Positions 27,001 to 40,586 of a DNA stretch of 64,000 nucleotides are shown one piece after another. Below the pieces are notes generated by a model that saw only the letters and a list, made by a program, of their open reading frames with translations, was not told where the DNA came from and did not search any database. Made by a program: the position numbers and the translations under genes. Origin of the DNA: Tetrahymena thermophila SB210 (lineage: Eukaryota > Ciliophora > Oligohymenophorea > Hymenostomatida > Tetrahymenidae); the NCBI RefSeq assembly GCF_000189635.1, contig NW_002476359.1, forward strand, positions 124,001 to 188,000, in the 5' to 3' direction. The first letter of the stretch is position 1. Each line of letters opens with the position of its first letter.

Positions 27001-30000
27001 CTAGTTGATGAAATAAATAATTTCTTAATTACTTTTTCAAAAGAAACTAGTACTTGCCTCTATAGATGGTCTCTTTAGAATCCTTAATAAAATTAAAAAA
27101 TTAGTGATTCAGATACTAAAGGTATTTCTAAAATATTTTTAGATTTAAAAGGTGATATTCTGATAGGTTACAGTGAAAATTGGCAAGATCCAAATAACTA
27201 TTAGTTTGATTTTATTGTTTGGTAATATAGCACTCTAAAGAAGCTCTATATTAATTAAAGTCATAAGCTATTTTTTGAAGATTTAAAAAAGGATGAGCTT
27301 CCAGAAAACATAAGTTAAATGGAGTATATAGTCAGACAAATAATTTACATGCCTAACAATCAAACAATAGTTAGTCTTAATAGTTACTTCAATGTCTTTG
27401 TTTATTATTACACCATAGACTAATCTGATTAGATTACAATTAATAATGTTGTTAAACTTTTTTATGATGACTAAAGTAATTACCTTTATGCAAAAATTGT
27501 TGATAATCTATCTCAAGCCATATAAATTTATGACCTTTAATTTAAGTTGAAATCAACTAAAGTTGAACACATTTTCGAAATCAGAGATATTATTTTTTCA
27601 GGTGATAAAGCTATTATCTATGATATTTAAACTATTCTAATCTTAGACAGATAAAATTTATAACAAATTTAAAAATTTTCTACAGTTAATCCTAAGGTGA
27701 CAAGCTTGATAATATCCTCTAAATTAAATTTAGCTATTGTATGGAATAATTTTATGACAGATAATGTTTTATCTGATAAAATTGGTATTTTTGAATTAAC
27801 AACAGGTAAATCTATTTATGAGTTGTAACCTTAATCAATTACTGACTATGGTAATACTAATTTGGTATATTTAGAGGAATCAACTTGCTAGCTTTATTAT
27901 ACAAGAACTACTGGAAATATATATTCTTTTAATGTATGCGAATTATACAATTCAGGAGTTTATTCAGCAAATATGTAAAATATTCTTAACATAATCTATA
28001 TACCAGAATTTAACTATCTTTCAACAATAAATTCAAATCAGGCTTGGTAAAATAATATATATTTTTAATACTAATTTTATTTATAATTTTATTTTAGCTT
28101 AACTAGGGTAGAGTCATCTATAAGCTCTAAATAGAGATTTTCTTCTCTTTATTCTTAGAAGAATAATAATTATTTTATGAATAAAGCAAGTGATAAAATT
28201 TATTACATAGATTTTGATAGCTCAGTATGGCAGTTGAATAACAAAAATTATAACTTTGGATACATTTCATAGCTAGATAAAATTTAATTTAGCAAATAAT
28301 ACAACAATTATTTTTATGTTATCACCAAAAACCACCTTTATTAATACGATTTGGATTTCACATTAATTAGAAGTATTGAAATACATCTAAAAAATATTTA
28401 TTTTTCTGGAGATTACATTTTCTTTTAAAATTAAAACTTTGTACTTTGCAAGTTAAATATTAAGGATTTTTCTCTCGATTCCACTTTTTAAATTTCATTA
28501 AGTTATTATATTTATGACTTTTTCGTTTTAGAATCTTTCAATGAATTTATTTTTTATGATGGATCATAAAAGATATATAGATATAATTATGTCACAAACC
28601 AAAAGGTTTATGAAGAGCCTGTATTATAGCCATTTTAAAAAGGATATTTCTTCAGATAACTCAATATGATTATTCACATCTAAAAGAACTCAGATATTAT
28701 TTTTTATTATAATTTAACAGCTAATATGAAATCTTAAGATTCAGCAAATATATATTAATTTAAAAATTCTGATTTTCAATCAGTTGCCACTTAAAAATTA
28801 TTTTTTGACAAAGATAATTTAAACCTAATTATAAGTTATGCAGATAATACAATTAGAGTCTTCAAATTATCCTTAGTAGATAATTTAATTTAATCACTAA
28901 ACTTAATTAAAACAATCCCATAACCTTCTGTCACAAATATTTTAAGAATAAAGATAAAAAATTAAAATATATAGATGTTTTTACCATGGTAAGTCATAGA
29001 ATATGACAGACAAACTTTTATCTAAAAAAATAATTTCAATAGCAGTTAAGTATTTTAAAATTTGTAAGACTACTCTATCAGTAAAGATTATCCTAACTAT
29101 GGTATTATTTTGTAGTAAGACTCTATAAGGATGATCAATGTTTAACAGCAAAAAATTATTTCTAAATTTGATTTAAGCTATCCATAGTTAACAAGCTATT
29201 AAATTTAAGAACAGATCTATTAATTTGATATTGAATTAAAAGGAATAAGCAATGGTGTATTTTTTAAATACAATTTTTTAATTCCTAAATAAGTTTCAAT
29301 AATAAATCAAAATACTTCTTATAAAGAATGCTATTTCTCGGTAGGACCTATAACATAATTTTACAATTAAGAAAATAAGCTTAACACAATGATTTACTCT
29401 TTAAATAAACTTTCATTTTAAATTGAGCGAACAATGTTATAAGTAAATTATTTTATTATTAAAAATCTAAAATTTAACTGAAAATTAAAAATAAAATAGA
29501 TATCACCCTAGCTTAGTATTTATTATCAAAAAGAAATTGATATGTATAACTCAAAAGTACAGTTTGATGGAAAAAAATAAAATGGTGATCTTAAGCAATT
29601 AAATATCAAATCAGACACATTTTATGAAGAACCCTTGAAAGAAGTTTAAATTTAAAACTATATTTTAGATATAACTGATAGTGGATTTATGACCTTTAAT
29701 AAAGCAACAAAAAAGGTAACTTTTAAAGATTTGAAATTTACAGGTAATTGCAAAAATAGTACGCTTAACTTTTAAAATATGGATTATGTCATTCTAGAGA
29801 ATATTATTTTTGATTCGATAGATCTGGATAATAATTCTACTTTATTGAAGTTGACTAACTTACAGTTTGTTCTTTTAAAAAACATCACATTTACAAATAT
29901 AACTTTACATCATACAGCAAAATTAATTTTACTCAAAAACATATTCAGATTTTTTATAGCAAATTTAACAATCAATGGCATGAATTTATATAACCCTGAA

Positions 30001-33000
30001 AGTACTAGCATAATATAAATATCTAACATAAAAAATGGTTTTATAAAGGATAGTTTTCTATCAGATTTAAAATTAGTTGAACCAAACAATAAAAAAGGCA
30101 TTTATTTTTTGATAGATCTTTAAGGAAATTCAATGCTAAGTATTCAAACACTAACTTATTAAAATTCAAGCTATATCAGTTTAATTAATAGCTAGAATAG
30201 CTATGAATAAGATCAGAAAATATATTTCAGAGTCCTTGATCAAGTAAGCTTAAGTGAACTAGATGTTTTCAACATCAAAAATTTAAGATAATCTTTGATT
30301 TATGCTACAGGTCATTAAGTGACACTTCAAAAATGTAATTTTTAAAATATTGATTGCTTTGAATGTGAAGGAGGGATTGCAAATTTTCATTAAATTAATA
30401 TTCTCTCTATCTTTAATTCAATATTTGATTCTGCAAAAGCTAAAAACGGAGGAGCAATAGCTATTCTTGAAAGTAGGTTTAACTAATCAAGCATTTAAGA
30501 TTGCAATTTTTATAATAATTCTGCTTAAAGTAGTGGTGGAGCCATTTATTTAAAAATGAGCGATTTGGAATTTATCGGAAATATAGTGGAAAATAACACA
30601 GCCCTAATAGGTGGAGGAATCAGATATATAGGAATATAACCTAAATTTGTTGAAAAAATATAAAAAGATAAAGAAAATAAAAAATTAAATTAATTTATTT
30701 CTAATCGAGCTTCACTTCATAGCTAAGATTATGGTTCTTATTTATACTCAGCAACTGTGTAATCTAATTTAGATTTGATTGAAATACCTAAAAAAAAGTA
30801 TTTAGGAGAAGAAAATTTAGAGATTAACTAAATAAATTAATAAGATTTAGTTATCAAGGAATATGAAATCCATGATTTTTAAAGTGGAGGAACAATAGAT
30901 TTATCCTTTCAAATAGTTGACGTAGAAAACAAGCCTATAAATTTTGATTTAGATAATGTATATGAAAAAAAATACCTTGCAGAAGTGATAGATGAGATTT
31001 AGAAAGTTTAAGTAAAAGCAACAGTAGAGAATAATGATATTAAAATTTATGGTTAATACATCACTAATTATTAATAGTATGATATGTAAAATCTTTAGTT
31101 TTCAATCAAAGAAATGTAAATCATTTCTATGCCATCAACTTCAAATTCTATATTCTTGGAAGTTCCTGCTATTAAAAGAGTTATCAATTCCAATCAAATA
31201 TTTTAAAATGGTAATTTTTTAAATTTATCATCGAGTTATATTTATTTATAATATATTTTCTTTTGTTAATTTATTTTATTTATTTAATTAAAATAGGTCC
31301 ATTCTACATCAAGATTGTTATATACTTCAGAAAATGTGTGCAAGGAGAGATTTACACTCCTAGCAGCAATATGTATTTTTGTGGTGAATGCAAGGTTGGT
31401 ACTTATTCGCTTGAAGAACCTATTAAAGGTAGAGTTTTATATTATGATTATAAATATATAATTTTTTTTAATAGAAAAATCTGATTTGCAAATTTGCAAT
31501 AGATGTCCAGCTGAGGCTGACCATTGCTTTAGAAATAAAATAAAACTTAAAAATGGATATTGGAGGATTTCAAACTAGACTGACTCAATTATAAAATGCT
31601 CAAATAACCCATTAAATTGTGTTGGAGATGAGGAGAAAGGATATTGTAAAATTGGACATTATGGACCTTTATGCGAAGAGTGTGATGTAAATGGTATTGT
31701 TTGGGGGAAAAAATATGTAACAGATGGAAGATACAACTGTGTAGATTGTACAGAATTATAAAATGATTTTAAATATTTTTTACCTTCTATAATAGTCGGT
31801 ATACTGATGGTTTTTTATATGGTTATAAGTATAAGGATAGCAATAGATATAAGTACTCGTATTATTGTTGGATATTACTTAAGAAAGATGAATATAATTA
31901 GTATCTCAAAGTCTGCTTTTATGGATACAACAAATATGAATATGAAGGCTATGATGAACTATATGTAAATAGCGTTGCTCGTAAATACTTTTGATGTGGA
32001 ATTGCCTGAATTTTTTAAAATCCTTCCAGAGTATGTAGGTAAATAATAAGCTATTTTCTATCATAATTAATTTTTTAAATATTAATTATTAAATAAAAAG
32101 GTTAACCAATAAGTAATTTTTTGTATACTTTGGACTGCTTTTTAAACGAAATAGCAAATGAGGATTTTCCTGTGGTTTACATTAGAACAATTTGGAGTTT
32201 GGCAATGCCTATTTTATACATTTTTGGTATGGGAATCATATATTTTTTCTTAATCTTATGTAGATTTACAAAACACAGTAAGGTAAATAAAATTTGAAAT
32301 TATTATTTCAAAAGAAAAACATTTAATTCTTAAAAAATATTTTATAAAATTAGCAACATATAATAAGTGGTTTGGTTTTCTTGATATTCTTCTTCTAACC
32401 GAGCATGATTTCTAATTTGTTAAGGGTAATGTCTTGCAGAAAAATAGATAATAAGAGATATATCCTAGCAGACGTTACTTAGAGCTGCTATTCTTAAACT
32501 CATATTTTATACATTTTTTACATTTGTATACCTGGAATAATTATGTGGGGTTTATTGATACCTTTGTTTATATTGAGAAAATTATATTAAAATAAAAGTA
32601 ACCTAGATAATGCACTAGTAAGAATACCTTATGGATTCTTGTACTAAGATTACAAATAAGATAAATATTATTGGGAATTTTTGAAGAGTTATATGAAAAT
32701 TCTATTTGTTGTTATTCATAATTTTTATGGTGATCCATACAGTAAAAAGAAAACTTATTTGATAATTTATTTAAACTATTTTTTATAAATAGATAACTAA
32801 TTAGTCCTTACTATGATAATTATGCTCATATATCAAGTTGCATTAATAATTATGAAGCCTTACTAAATGAGATACTTTTAGAATATAGAGTAAAGGTCTA
32901 TGGGAGTTTTAATAGTTATTGTCACTATGAATATATTCTTATATAATAGGCCTAGTATTGTTTAGCAGTAAATATTTTATGTAACAGTCTTAGCGATACA

Positions 33001-35427
33001 TAATTTTTATCAGTTATTCTTAATATGGTGTGTAGTAAAAGCGAAATACAAAATTATTTATAACTAAAACAAAGAAAAAATATAATTATTGCTAAAAAAA
33101 TACTTTCCTTGGTTTTTGAGGCTGATATAAATGAAAGAAACTAATTCTATGAAAGTATTTAAGAACTGGAAAAGGATAAGAAATGAAATTATAATTGCAA
33201 AAAAAAAGAAATAAAAGTTAATTTAATAGAAAAATGTTAAAATATATTTCGATGATGAGCTTGAATAAGAGAGAGAAAAAGTTAAAAAAATACCAATAAC
33301 AATCTCATAATTATCTATGAGAGCAGAGTTATCATCCCATAAAAGTATATTAAAAAATAAATAAAATTAATTTACTAACAATTATTAATAATTTTATAAT
33401 AGATTTGCAACATGATAACTGTAGCTGTGACAATTTAGATATAATCTCTTAAAGATGTAAATTATTTTATTCAAATTTCATATCCAAAAAATAAATTTAT
33501 ATATTTAGCTTTTATTATGAGAGATCATATCAGCATTATATCGCCTTAAAACTATAACAAAGACTAGCAAAACTCTTTTTTAATAAAATCACCAACTTCT
33601 TAGAACGAACCATTGTTCTCTCCAAAATGTAATAATTTTATACCATTATAAAAATAACTTATTTTTATGTTTAAAAGATTAATCGAGTAGAAAAAATTCA
33701 CTTTTCATTGATTCAAGTGCTAAAAGCAGTTTTAGAAGTTAATATGATGATAATAAAACAAATAACAGATAGTTTGACAGATTGTTTGAGGCCCTTATGC
33801 TTCAAAAAAAAATTTAGTCATAAAATGAAACAATTTAAGGAGATGATGAAGAGGAGGAGGATTTTAATTAGGTAAGAGATCCAAGTACTTATTCAAACTA
33901 AAGATAATATTTAATTTATAATAATCTCTCAAAAGTTCCAACAATTTTAATTTAAGCACAGGCTTCAGAAAATTAGCTTAAAAGGTAAATAGTTATTCTC
34001 ATATTTATAAGTATTAAAATATTTTTTATAGCCTTAAAATATAGAATTTTAATTAAATCAATGAGGAAGAATCTTTGGTATTAAATGATTCACCTTTGCT
34101 CTTACCTTAAAAAAATATAAATTCCTTCCAACCAAAATACTCTAATTTTTCATAAAACCAAAATATATTTGAGAATCAAAATAATTTATTTAACTAAGAA
34201 AGAATGAAATCAAGCTTAAAAAATATGAACATAAACAAATAATAGAATTAAAAATTGAGATTAAAGAATGATAACTCAGAATAATATGAATCAGTATGTG
34301 AAAACGAACCTTATTCTCCGTTTAATTTAAATAATTTTTTACAATTTAAGTAATTAAGTAGTTTGATGGATAAAAATTAAAAATACTTTGGTAAAGAAGA
34401 TTAAAATAGTTAAGCTCTCAGCTCTTCAGATAAAAAAAGCTAATAAAATTTAAGTATTTTAAAAAAAAACTAAATCGAGCAAGTGATCAACAATACTGAA
34501 AAATAAAATTTAGAAAGATATTATTAAGACTAAGATGATCAATTAGATAACAAGAAATAAATTATTTAACTGAAAAATTAAAGTTAGCATATGAACTCAT
34601 TTAGTTAATTTGACCAAGACCAAAGTTAGTCTATGGAATAACATTAGAAGAATATAAATAGCATTTAACCAAAATAATTTAATTTTAATAAATTATAAAC
34701 CTAAGTACTAAGTTAGTCTTTGCATGTAGAAAAGAATTAAGAAATTATTATGAACTAATAAAATATTTGCAAATTATAAGATTAGTTAGAATTAGCAGAA
34801 TAAAATGAACAAGAAGAATAAGATTTTAAAAAAGCTTAAACTTAAGTAGATTAGAATTTTGAAGATTAAGCTATTAAAGATTTAAATTAGATACGTCAAA
34901 ACGATGTTGTTGAAAATTCTAATAGTTAAAATAATAATTAAAATACAGAAACAGATAAAAATGAGGAATAAAAAAGCAACAAATAAGCTTAGCTTGATAT
35001 TTTATTTGGAGATATTGAAGCACAGCCTAAGTCGTTCCTTAACAAATTAAAAGTATATTTTTTTTTTTTGAAATAAAAAAACAAATTGTTATAAAGAAAT
35101 AGGTTACTAGTGAATATTATAATAAGGTGGATTTAGTCAATCATGATTGGATTAATTCTAGTAATTCAATAAAGACATTTAAAAATGATGATAGGTTTGA
35201 TGTGTACACTCTCAAAAATAATCTAGCCTCTAATGTGATTGCTAAGAATATATAAACAGATCCTGACTCAGCAATTTAATAATAAGATTATTTTAGCTCT
35301 AGGATATAAGAAATAAGCTCAAATTTTGATGGAAATGGAGTATTAATAAACATTTTGTCAATAGGATTAAAAAGATGTAACTGAAAATACTATTTAATCT
35401 TAGTCATTAAACAATTAAAACTAATGA
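24053..35427 (+). CDS. Giant membrane protein, copy 2 (tandem paralogue of the gene at 11037)
   Basis: Introns are 26561-26615, 26847-26904, 29443-29499, 31211-31296, 31429-31474, 32039-32100, 32283-32353, 33345-33402, 33457-33508, 33629-33677, 33985-34031, 35053-35096 and probably 35340-35364, giving about 3,554 aa. Architecture matches copy 1: signal peptide, Cys-rich module, WD-like region, beta-helix-like stretch with GGAIAI/GGAIYL/GGGIRYI, second Cys-rich module, multi-pass block and Q/N-rich tail. Substitutions are largely conservative and the frame is kept throughout, so the gene looks functional. The tail is shorter than copy 1 by a deletion inside the exon that begins at 34032. If the 25-nt mini-intron is not spliced, translation stops at 35384 instead of 35427. 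Confidence 0.87.
35340..35364 (+). other. Candidate 25-nt mini-intron in giant gene 2
   Basis: This GTA...TAG block is homologous to the 24-nt block of copy 1. Read as coding it shifts the frame and ends at TGA 35382-35384. Spliced out, the downstream residues match copy 1 (DQKDV-ENxIQSQSLNNQ). Confidence 0.5.
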
Positions 35428-35883
35428 GAATATCTGAACAAACAAATCTAAATAAAGTTAGCCATATGTATAAAAATTGTTAAATAATTCTAAGAAGTTG
35501 ATACAAAGCATAAAAATCAAGTAAAACTAAAATCACAAAATGAAATTTTACAAAATACACAAATTTTATTTAAAACAAACTAATTTATAAATTAATTTTT
35601 CTGTCTTATTCATTAGTTTATTTGTCAAGTAAATTGTTTAATTTTAAATTATTTTAAAATAAAGCGTTTTAATAATCAAAATTTTCTTTCATATTTTTAA
35701 AGATAACAAAATAAATAGATATTTTATTAAATTGTAAACTGATTTATTCAATTTTCATTGTATTTTGCAGAGTTCTGTCAAAAAATTAAATCACTGTTCA
35801 AAAGATCTTAGTAAATTAAATTTTTTTAGGGTAGTTAAAAGTAGAGAAATAATTATATATTTTAGCTGTAAAATTGAATTAAA
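35428..35883. other. Intergenic, no gene seen
   Basis: A/T-rich spacer. The first 140 bp still match the 3' flank of giant gene 1, and the remainder should contain the promoter of the SNARE gene. Confidence 0.5.
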
Positions 35884-36546
35884 ATGGAAGGAAATCTAAT
35901 CTACGCACTAATAGTTAGAGACTAGGAAACAATATTATGTGATTACACCAAAGCATCTGGAAATTTTGAACAAAGAATCATGGAAGTAGTTGGAAACATT
36001 AATCCTACAGTGAGAGAAACATGCTTATTAGGAAACTTTAATTTCCACTCAATTGGTTTACAGAGATATTTGTTTGTCTGTATGGCTGATAAACAATACC
36101 CTTCCAGGGTGGCTTTTAAATTTTTATAGGAGCTTTAAGATTCATTTTATTCGCATATTAATGAAAATGACAGAGAAAATGCAAATGCATTTGGATTAAA
36201 CAAGAATTTTAGAAAAGTAATAAAAGAAAAGCTTGAGCACTACAATACTTTAGATGCAGATAATTTAATGAAAGTATAGGCAGCAGTTAGAGATGTGTAA
36301 AATGTAATGATCAAAAATCTAGATAGAGTAATCGACAACAACATTAAAATTGAAATCCTGCAAGATAAAGCTGTTGCAATGAAAATGAAGAGTGAAGAAT
36401 TAAAAAAGAATTCAAGAAAGGTTTACTGTATTTAGTGTACCAGAAATTTCAAAATCACATTAATTTTGATAATAACTGTGATATTGGCTGTATGGCTGAT
36501 CTTTTCATTAGTATGCGGATTTAATTTCCATTGCCTTTCTGATTGA
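35884..36546 (+). CDS. Longin-type R-SNARE, VAMP7/synaptobrevin family
   Basis: Single exon, 220 aa, the usual VAMP7 length. Residues 1 to about 120 fit a longin domain (start MEGNLIYALIVRDQETILCD, then GLQRYLFVCMADKQYPSRVA). Residues about 130-185 are the SNARE coiled-coil motif (VQNVMIKNLDRVIDNNIKIE). A 23-residue membrane anchor rich in Ile/Leu/Val follows, then a short lumenal tail. R-SNAREs sit on vesicles and zip with Q-SNAREs to drive membrane fusion. Against VAMP2/VAMP7 (NVDKVLERDQ, NIDLVAQRGE), the ionic zero-layer Arg aligns with Asn here (NLDRVIDNNI). Cysteines just before the anchor (YCIQC) are possible palmitoylation sites. Family assignment is firm; the exact compartment is not. 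Confidence 0.92.
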
Positions 36547-37742
36547 ATTGACTGATCAATCAATCATAAACTCAGTAACTCCTTCATAAAAATACAAACT
36601 AAATTAAACCAAACTTTCTCCTTTAAAATGTTAGTACAAAATTAATAAAAGAATTAAGTAATAAAAAGTAAGCATTAAAATAAAAAATAGATAAATACCT
36701 ATTATAATTATATATAACAAATTTTAGTAATTTATTCATATATCAAACAATTTATTTATTATGTGAGATATTCATTATAAGTATATTACAAGCATCTTTA
36801 ATTGTTTATTTGTTATTAAAGAATAAATTTATTTTGCTCTATTTATATATTTTTTTACAAAATCAAGCAAAAATTTTTGTTGTAATTAAGCAAATTTATA
36901 TATTAATAAAAAAAACTTCAATAATTATAAAAATGTAATTTATTTATTTTTAAAAATTCCATACAAAAAATATGCTATATTTATCTTAAAATTAATAATA
37001 AGCAAGCAGCAATTTCAAAGAAGAAAAATTAATGAGAGAATAAAAATTATTGTTAATTTATAATTTAAAATAATTAATAAATGCTAAAATATACTTCCCT
37101 TCGATTAGATTATTGGCACTTGACTATAAGCAAATAAATGTAAGTTGATAATTTTATTTTTCAAACTTAACTTTCTAATTTAGTTAAGTCAACGATTGCC
37201 AAAGTTAATTTTTACACTTTGATTTATTGATATTACAGCTTACTCTCATTTTTAATTAATATTTTTATTTTAATAATTCAAATTAAAGAACTCAACTTAT
37301 TGCATCATCAAATATATTTTATGCATAAACATTATTTTTAGATTTATTAATACCATGCTTTTTTTTGGCTACCTGTGATTCATTAAATTGTTAAAAATCC
37401 AGTCAAACTTGAAAGTTAATTTGTAAAGTTAATGATGCAATATATGATAAGAATCAAATATCGACAAAGAATTTTTAGATATGAAGAAAGAAATTTATTA
37501 ATTTATGAAAAATTATAATTTTGTCAAGATATTTTTATTAGATTTGTAAGATACGATTTTCTTTTATAATAAATGACAAATATCTATTTCAAATTTAAAA
37601 TTTAAGCAAGAGGAAATTAAATATATAGGAAGAAAAATAACCATTTAATAATTTCTGATAATCAAATTAAAATATAAATAACTATTTTTATCTTAAATAC
37701 TTTTTCATTAAAAAAATGAAATTTATTCACTACTTAAAAATA

Positions 37743-37783
37743 GATATACCAAAAACTCCTATCAGAGGTTCGGTATCTTTTTT
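37743..37783 (+). other. Small hairpin followed by six T (possible Pol III-type small RNA end)
   Basis: ATACC (37746-37750) pairs with GGTAT (37772-37776), with an inner CTC/GAG helix, and TTTTTT follows directly at 37778-37783. The core AAAAACTCCTATCAG recurs as AAAAACTTCTATCAG at 46985. I cannot assign an RNA family. Confidence 0.25.
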
Positions 37784-40516
37784 GAAAAATTATGATTATA
37801 AATAGAAATAAACCACTAGAATTATTATTAGATGGTTTATTTATTTAATATGGCTATTAACATTTTTAATGCTAAATTCAAGCAAAATCTAGATTATTGA
37901 AAAAAAATTAAGGCAAAATTTAAGCTATTTACATAGAACTAAGCTATAAGCTATCTGTTTAATAAGGAGATTTATATAAAATTAATTACAATAATTTAAA
38001 TATTGATATTTTTTTTATTAAATTGCTATTGTATTTTTAAGTTATGATTTTGTTTTCTTCACAATAGGTATTTTAATTGATAAATTAAATTCCTATTTGA
38101 GTAGTCGACTTTATTTAAGTTTATTGAATTAATTTTCTTTAGAAAATGAAAAAAAGCTTGTTTATGTCGTGATTTTTCAAATTTTGGCATTAAAAAGCTA
38201 TTGAAATATGAAAGAAATTAAGATCTTTACAAAATATTGTGTAATAAAAATTTTTTTTTGTGAATTATTGGCAAATTTTCAATGTTGCTAATTTTATTTA
38301 TAATTTGTAGCTTTTATATAATCTATCAAAAATAGAGTATCATAAAATTTCTTATGATTAGAATTATCAAAATTTTATGTGTTTCTAATTATTTATTAAT
38401 ATTTGTTTGGAGGTCATTTGCATTTTTAGATGCAGCTTGTTGGCAAAGCTATAGAATTAATTTTATTTGTTTTATTTATTGTATAAAGTTACTAGTAGTA
38501 AATGGATTTTAATAAAAAATGTATGTAGTAAGCAAAGACTTTTAACAAATCAAATCTACTATCTATAAATATAACACTAGATGTTTTGTAATTAAAGCAG
38601 AATCTATTAGACCAATAAGACTGGTTATTTAGATAATTTAAGTAAAAATCAGGGTTTTTAAAGACTTATGAATACTTTAATTTTTTTAATAAAAAAATTG
38701 TACTAGAAGATTGATGAAAAAGTATATGTCATCTGAGCATCTTCTAACCAGAATTTTATGAATATTTATCTTAATCAAGTAATAAATTAAAGTAATTAAT
38801 CTTATAAATAATAAATTGAGTGCAAAAAAACAATTTTTACGCACTTTTAAATTTCATTTAACTTCTAAATGCTCAAAATGGTTAGTTTACCTTTTTTTAA
38901 TTTTTTTAGGGAGCAAAAATCAACTGGCTATTTTGATTCAGAGAAGAAAGATAAGCCAAATAAAGCAATAAAAAGGATATTTCATAAATATTTTTTTGTA
39001 CTTACTCTTTTTAATCAAGGATAAAGCGTTTCATGTGAGGAGAAGATGTAAACTCGCTAATCAAAGAAAAGAAGCTCTTTGAATAGAATTTTTTTAGAAA
39101 TTTGGAGGAGATATTATTTTGAAATCTGATATATAAAAGATATTTTACTCCACTTTTAATATAAGCACATAAAAATTTACAAATTTTATAAACAGATGTA
39201 ATAGATATCGAAGATCAAAGTTAAAGCGCTTTTTGAAAAATTAATATTGAAATAGATAGCGATTAATTTAAATCAAAATTAATTATAATAATTATAGGCA
39301 CAGTCTGACCACTAAATTATTCAAAGATTTTTAATGTTCTGGCTTGGTATTCTCAAAGTCCAAAAACTTATAAACTAAACATAAATAAATTATGAGTTTT
39401 ACCGAATTCTTTTCTGCTTTAAAATTAATTTAATATTAAAAATGATCAACTTCAAACCATTTTATTTCAGTTATTTATTGATAAGCAATTGGCATTTATT
39501 CAATTAAATTTAGTCATTAGTAAGTATTTTTTATTCGCTAAAATTAAGTCGCGATAACTTCCAATAATATATTTCTACTTCGAAAACCTTTGAATTTTTT
39601 TTTTTTGACTCAAAAATTAACTCTTAACACTTAATAATAAGGTTAGATGTTATAATCCAACAAAAAATGCGCAACAAAAATTAAAAATAAATAACTTTGC
39701 TATTCTTAATTCGCATAAAATTAAATATGTTGAAGTCATAATTTAGATTCAGTAATTTGGATTTGAGCAATTTATTTTCACAAATTTTGCAAATAAACAA
39801 ATAACAATAACAAAATAAATTAGAATACTAATAATCAAAATTACAAAGCTATTCTCTCATAAATTATCAGTAAGTTATTAGTTACTGCATTTGTAAATGA
39901 AAAATTAAATTTTTCTAAAAAATTAAATGGCTAAAAAATTTTTGTCAAAATAAATTTGTTTATGTTTATTCAAGAATATAAAACGAAATTTATGTAATCA
40001 ACCTTTTACAATCTTGAATGTATTTCTTTTTTATTTAAACAAAATCTGAGAGCATTTTTACTTTCCTAATTCTCCTCTAATTTATTACAGCTCATTATAT
40101 CCTAAAATAAGCTAAAATAAGAGTAATCTTAGCATTTAGATTTAGAAATAATAAATATTTATTAGCAATAATTGTAATGTTTTTCATAAAAAATCAATGG
40201 TTAGTAGCATATTTTGTAAATACTAAAGTTGATTTTAGTAGTAAAACCTTGAATTTCAGGTTATTCCACCAATTAATTGTGAATAAATCATATAAAATTA
40301 ACGACTGCAGGTATAATTACGTATTTCTTAGATAATTTTTAAAAAAATAATGTTAAATATTTGATATTTTTATTATTATCATCATCATACATCTTCTTTG
40401 GTTAAAGTTTTTAGTGCTTTGAAATACATTATAACAAAGCAAAGAGAATAACGAGTCTATTTATCTATAAATATACTTCATAGACAATTAGTGTAAACAT
40501 ATTTTTGGAGAATATT

Positions 40517-40586
40517 TATTTTCCACAAAAGAATAGATTATGAAATGAATTGCTTTTACTTCATGAATAGTGGTCTGTGGAAAATA
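40517..40586. repeat. Inverted repeat with 11-bp perfect arms
   Basis: TATTTTCCACA (40517-40527) and TGTGGAAAATA (40576-40586) flank a 48-nt loop that contains a further ATGAA/TTCAT pairing. Function unknown. Confidence 0.4.

Larger units (their letters stand above)
22930..35570 (+). repeat. Tandem duplication unit 2 (about 12.6 kb)
   Basis: Second copy of the unit described at 10,040-22,655. The first eight coding exons have exactly the same lengths in both copies (2508, 231, 2538, 1711, 132, 564, 182 and 991 nt). Differences concentrate in introns, flanks and the Q/N-rich tail. Confidence 0.85.

Noticed and set aside
33640-33690. Apparent single-base frameshift in giant gene 2
   Set aside because: The difference lies in a T run inside a predicted intron. 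After splicing, both copies keep the same frame.
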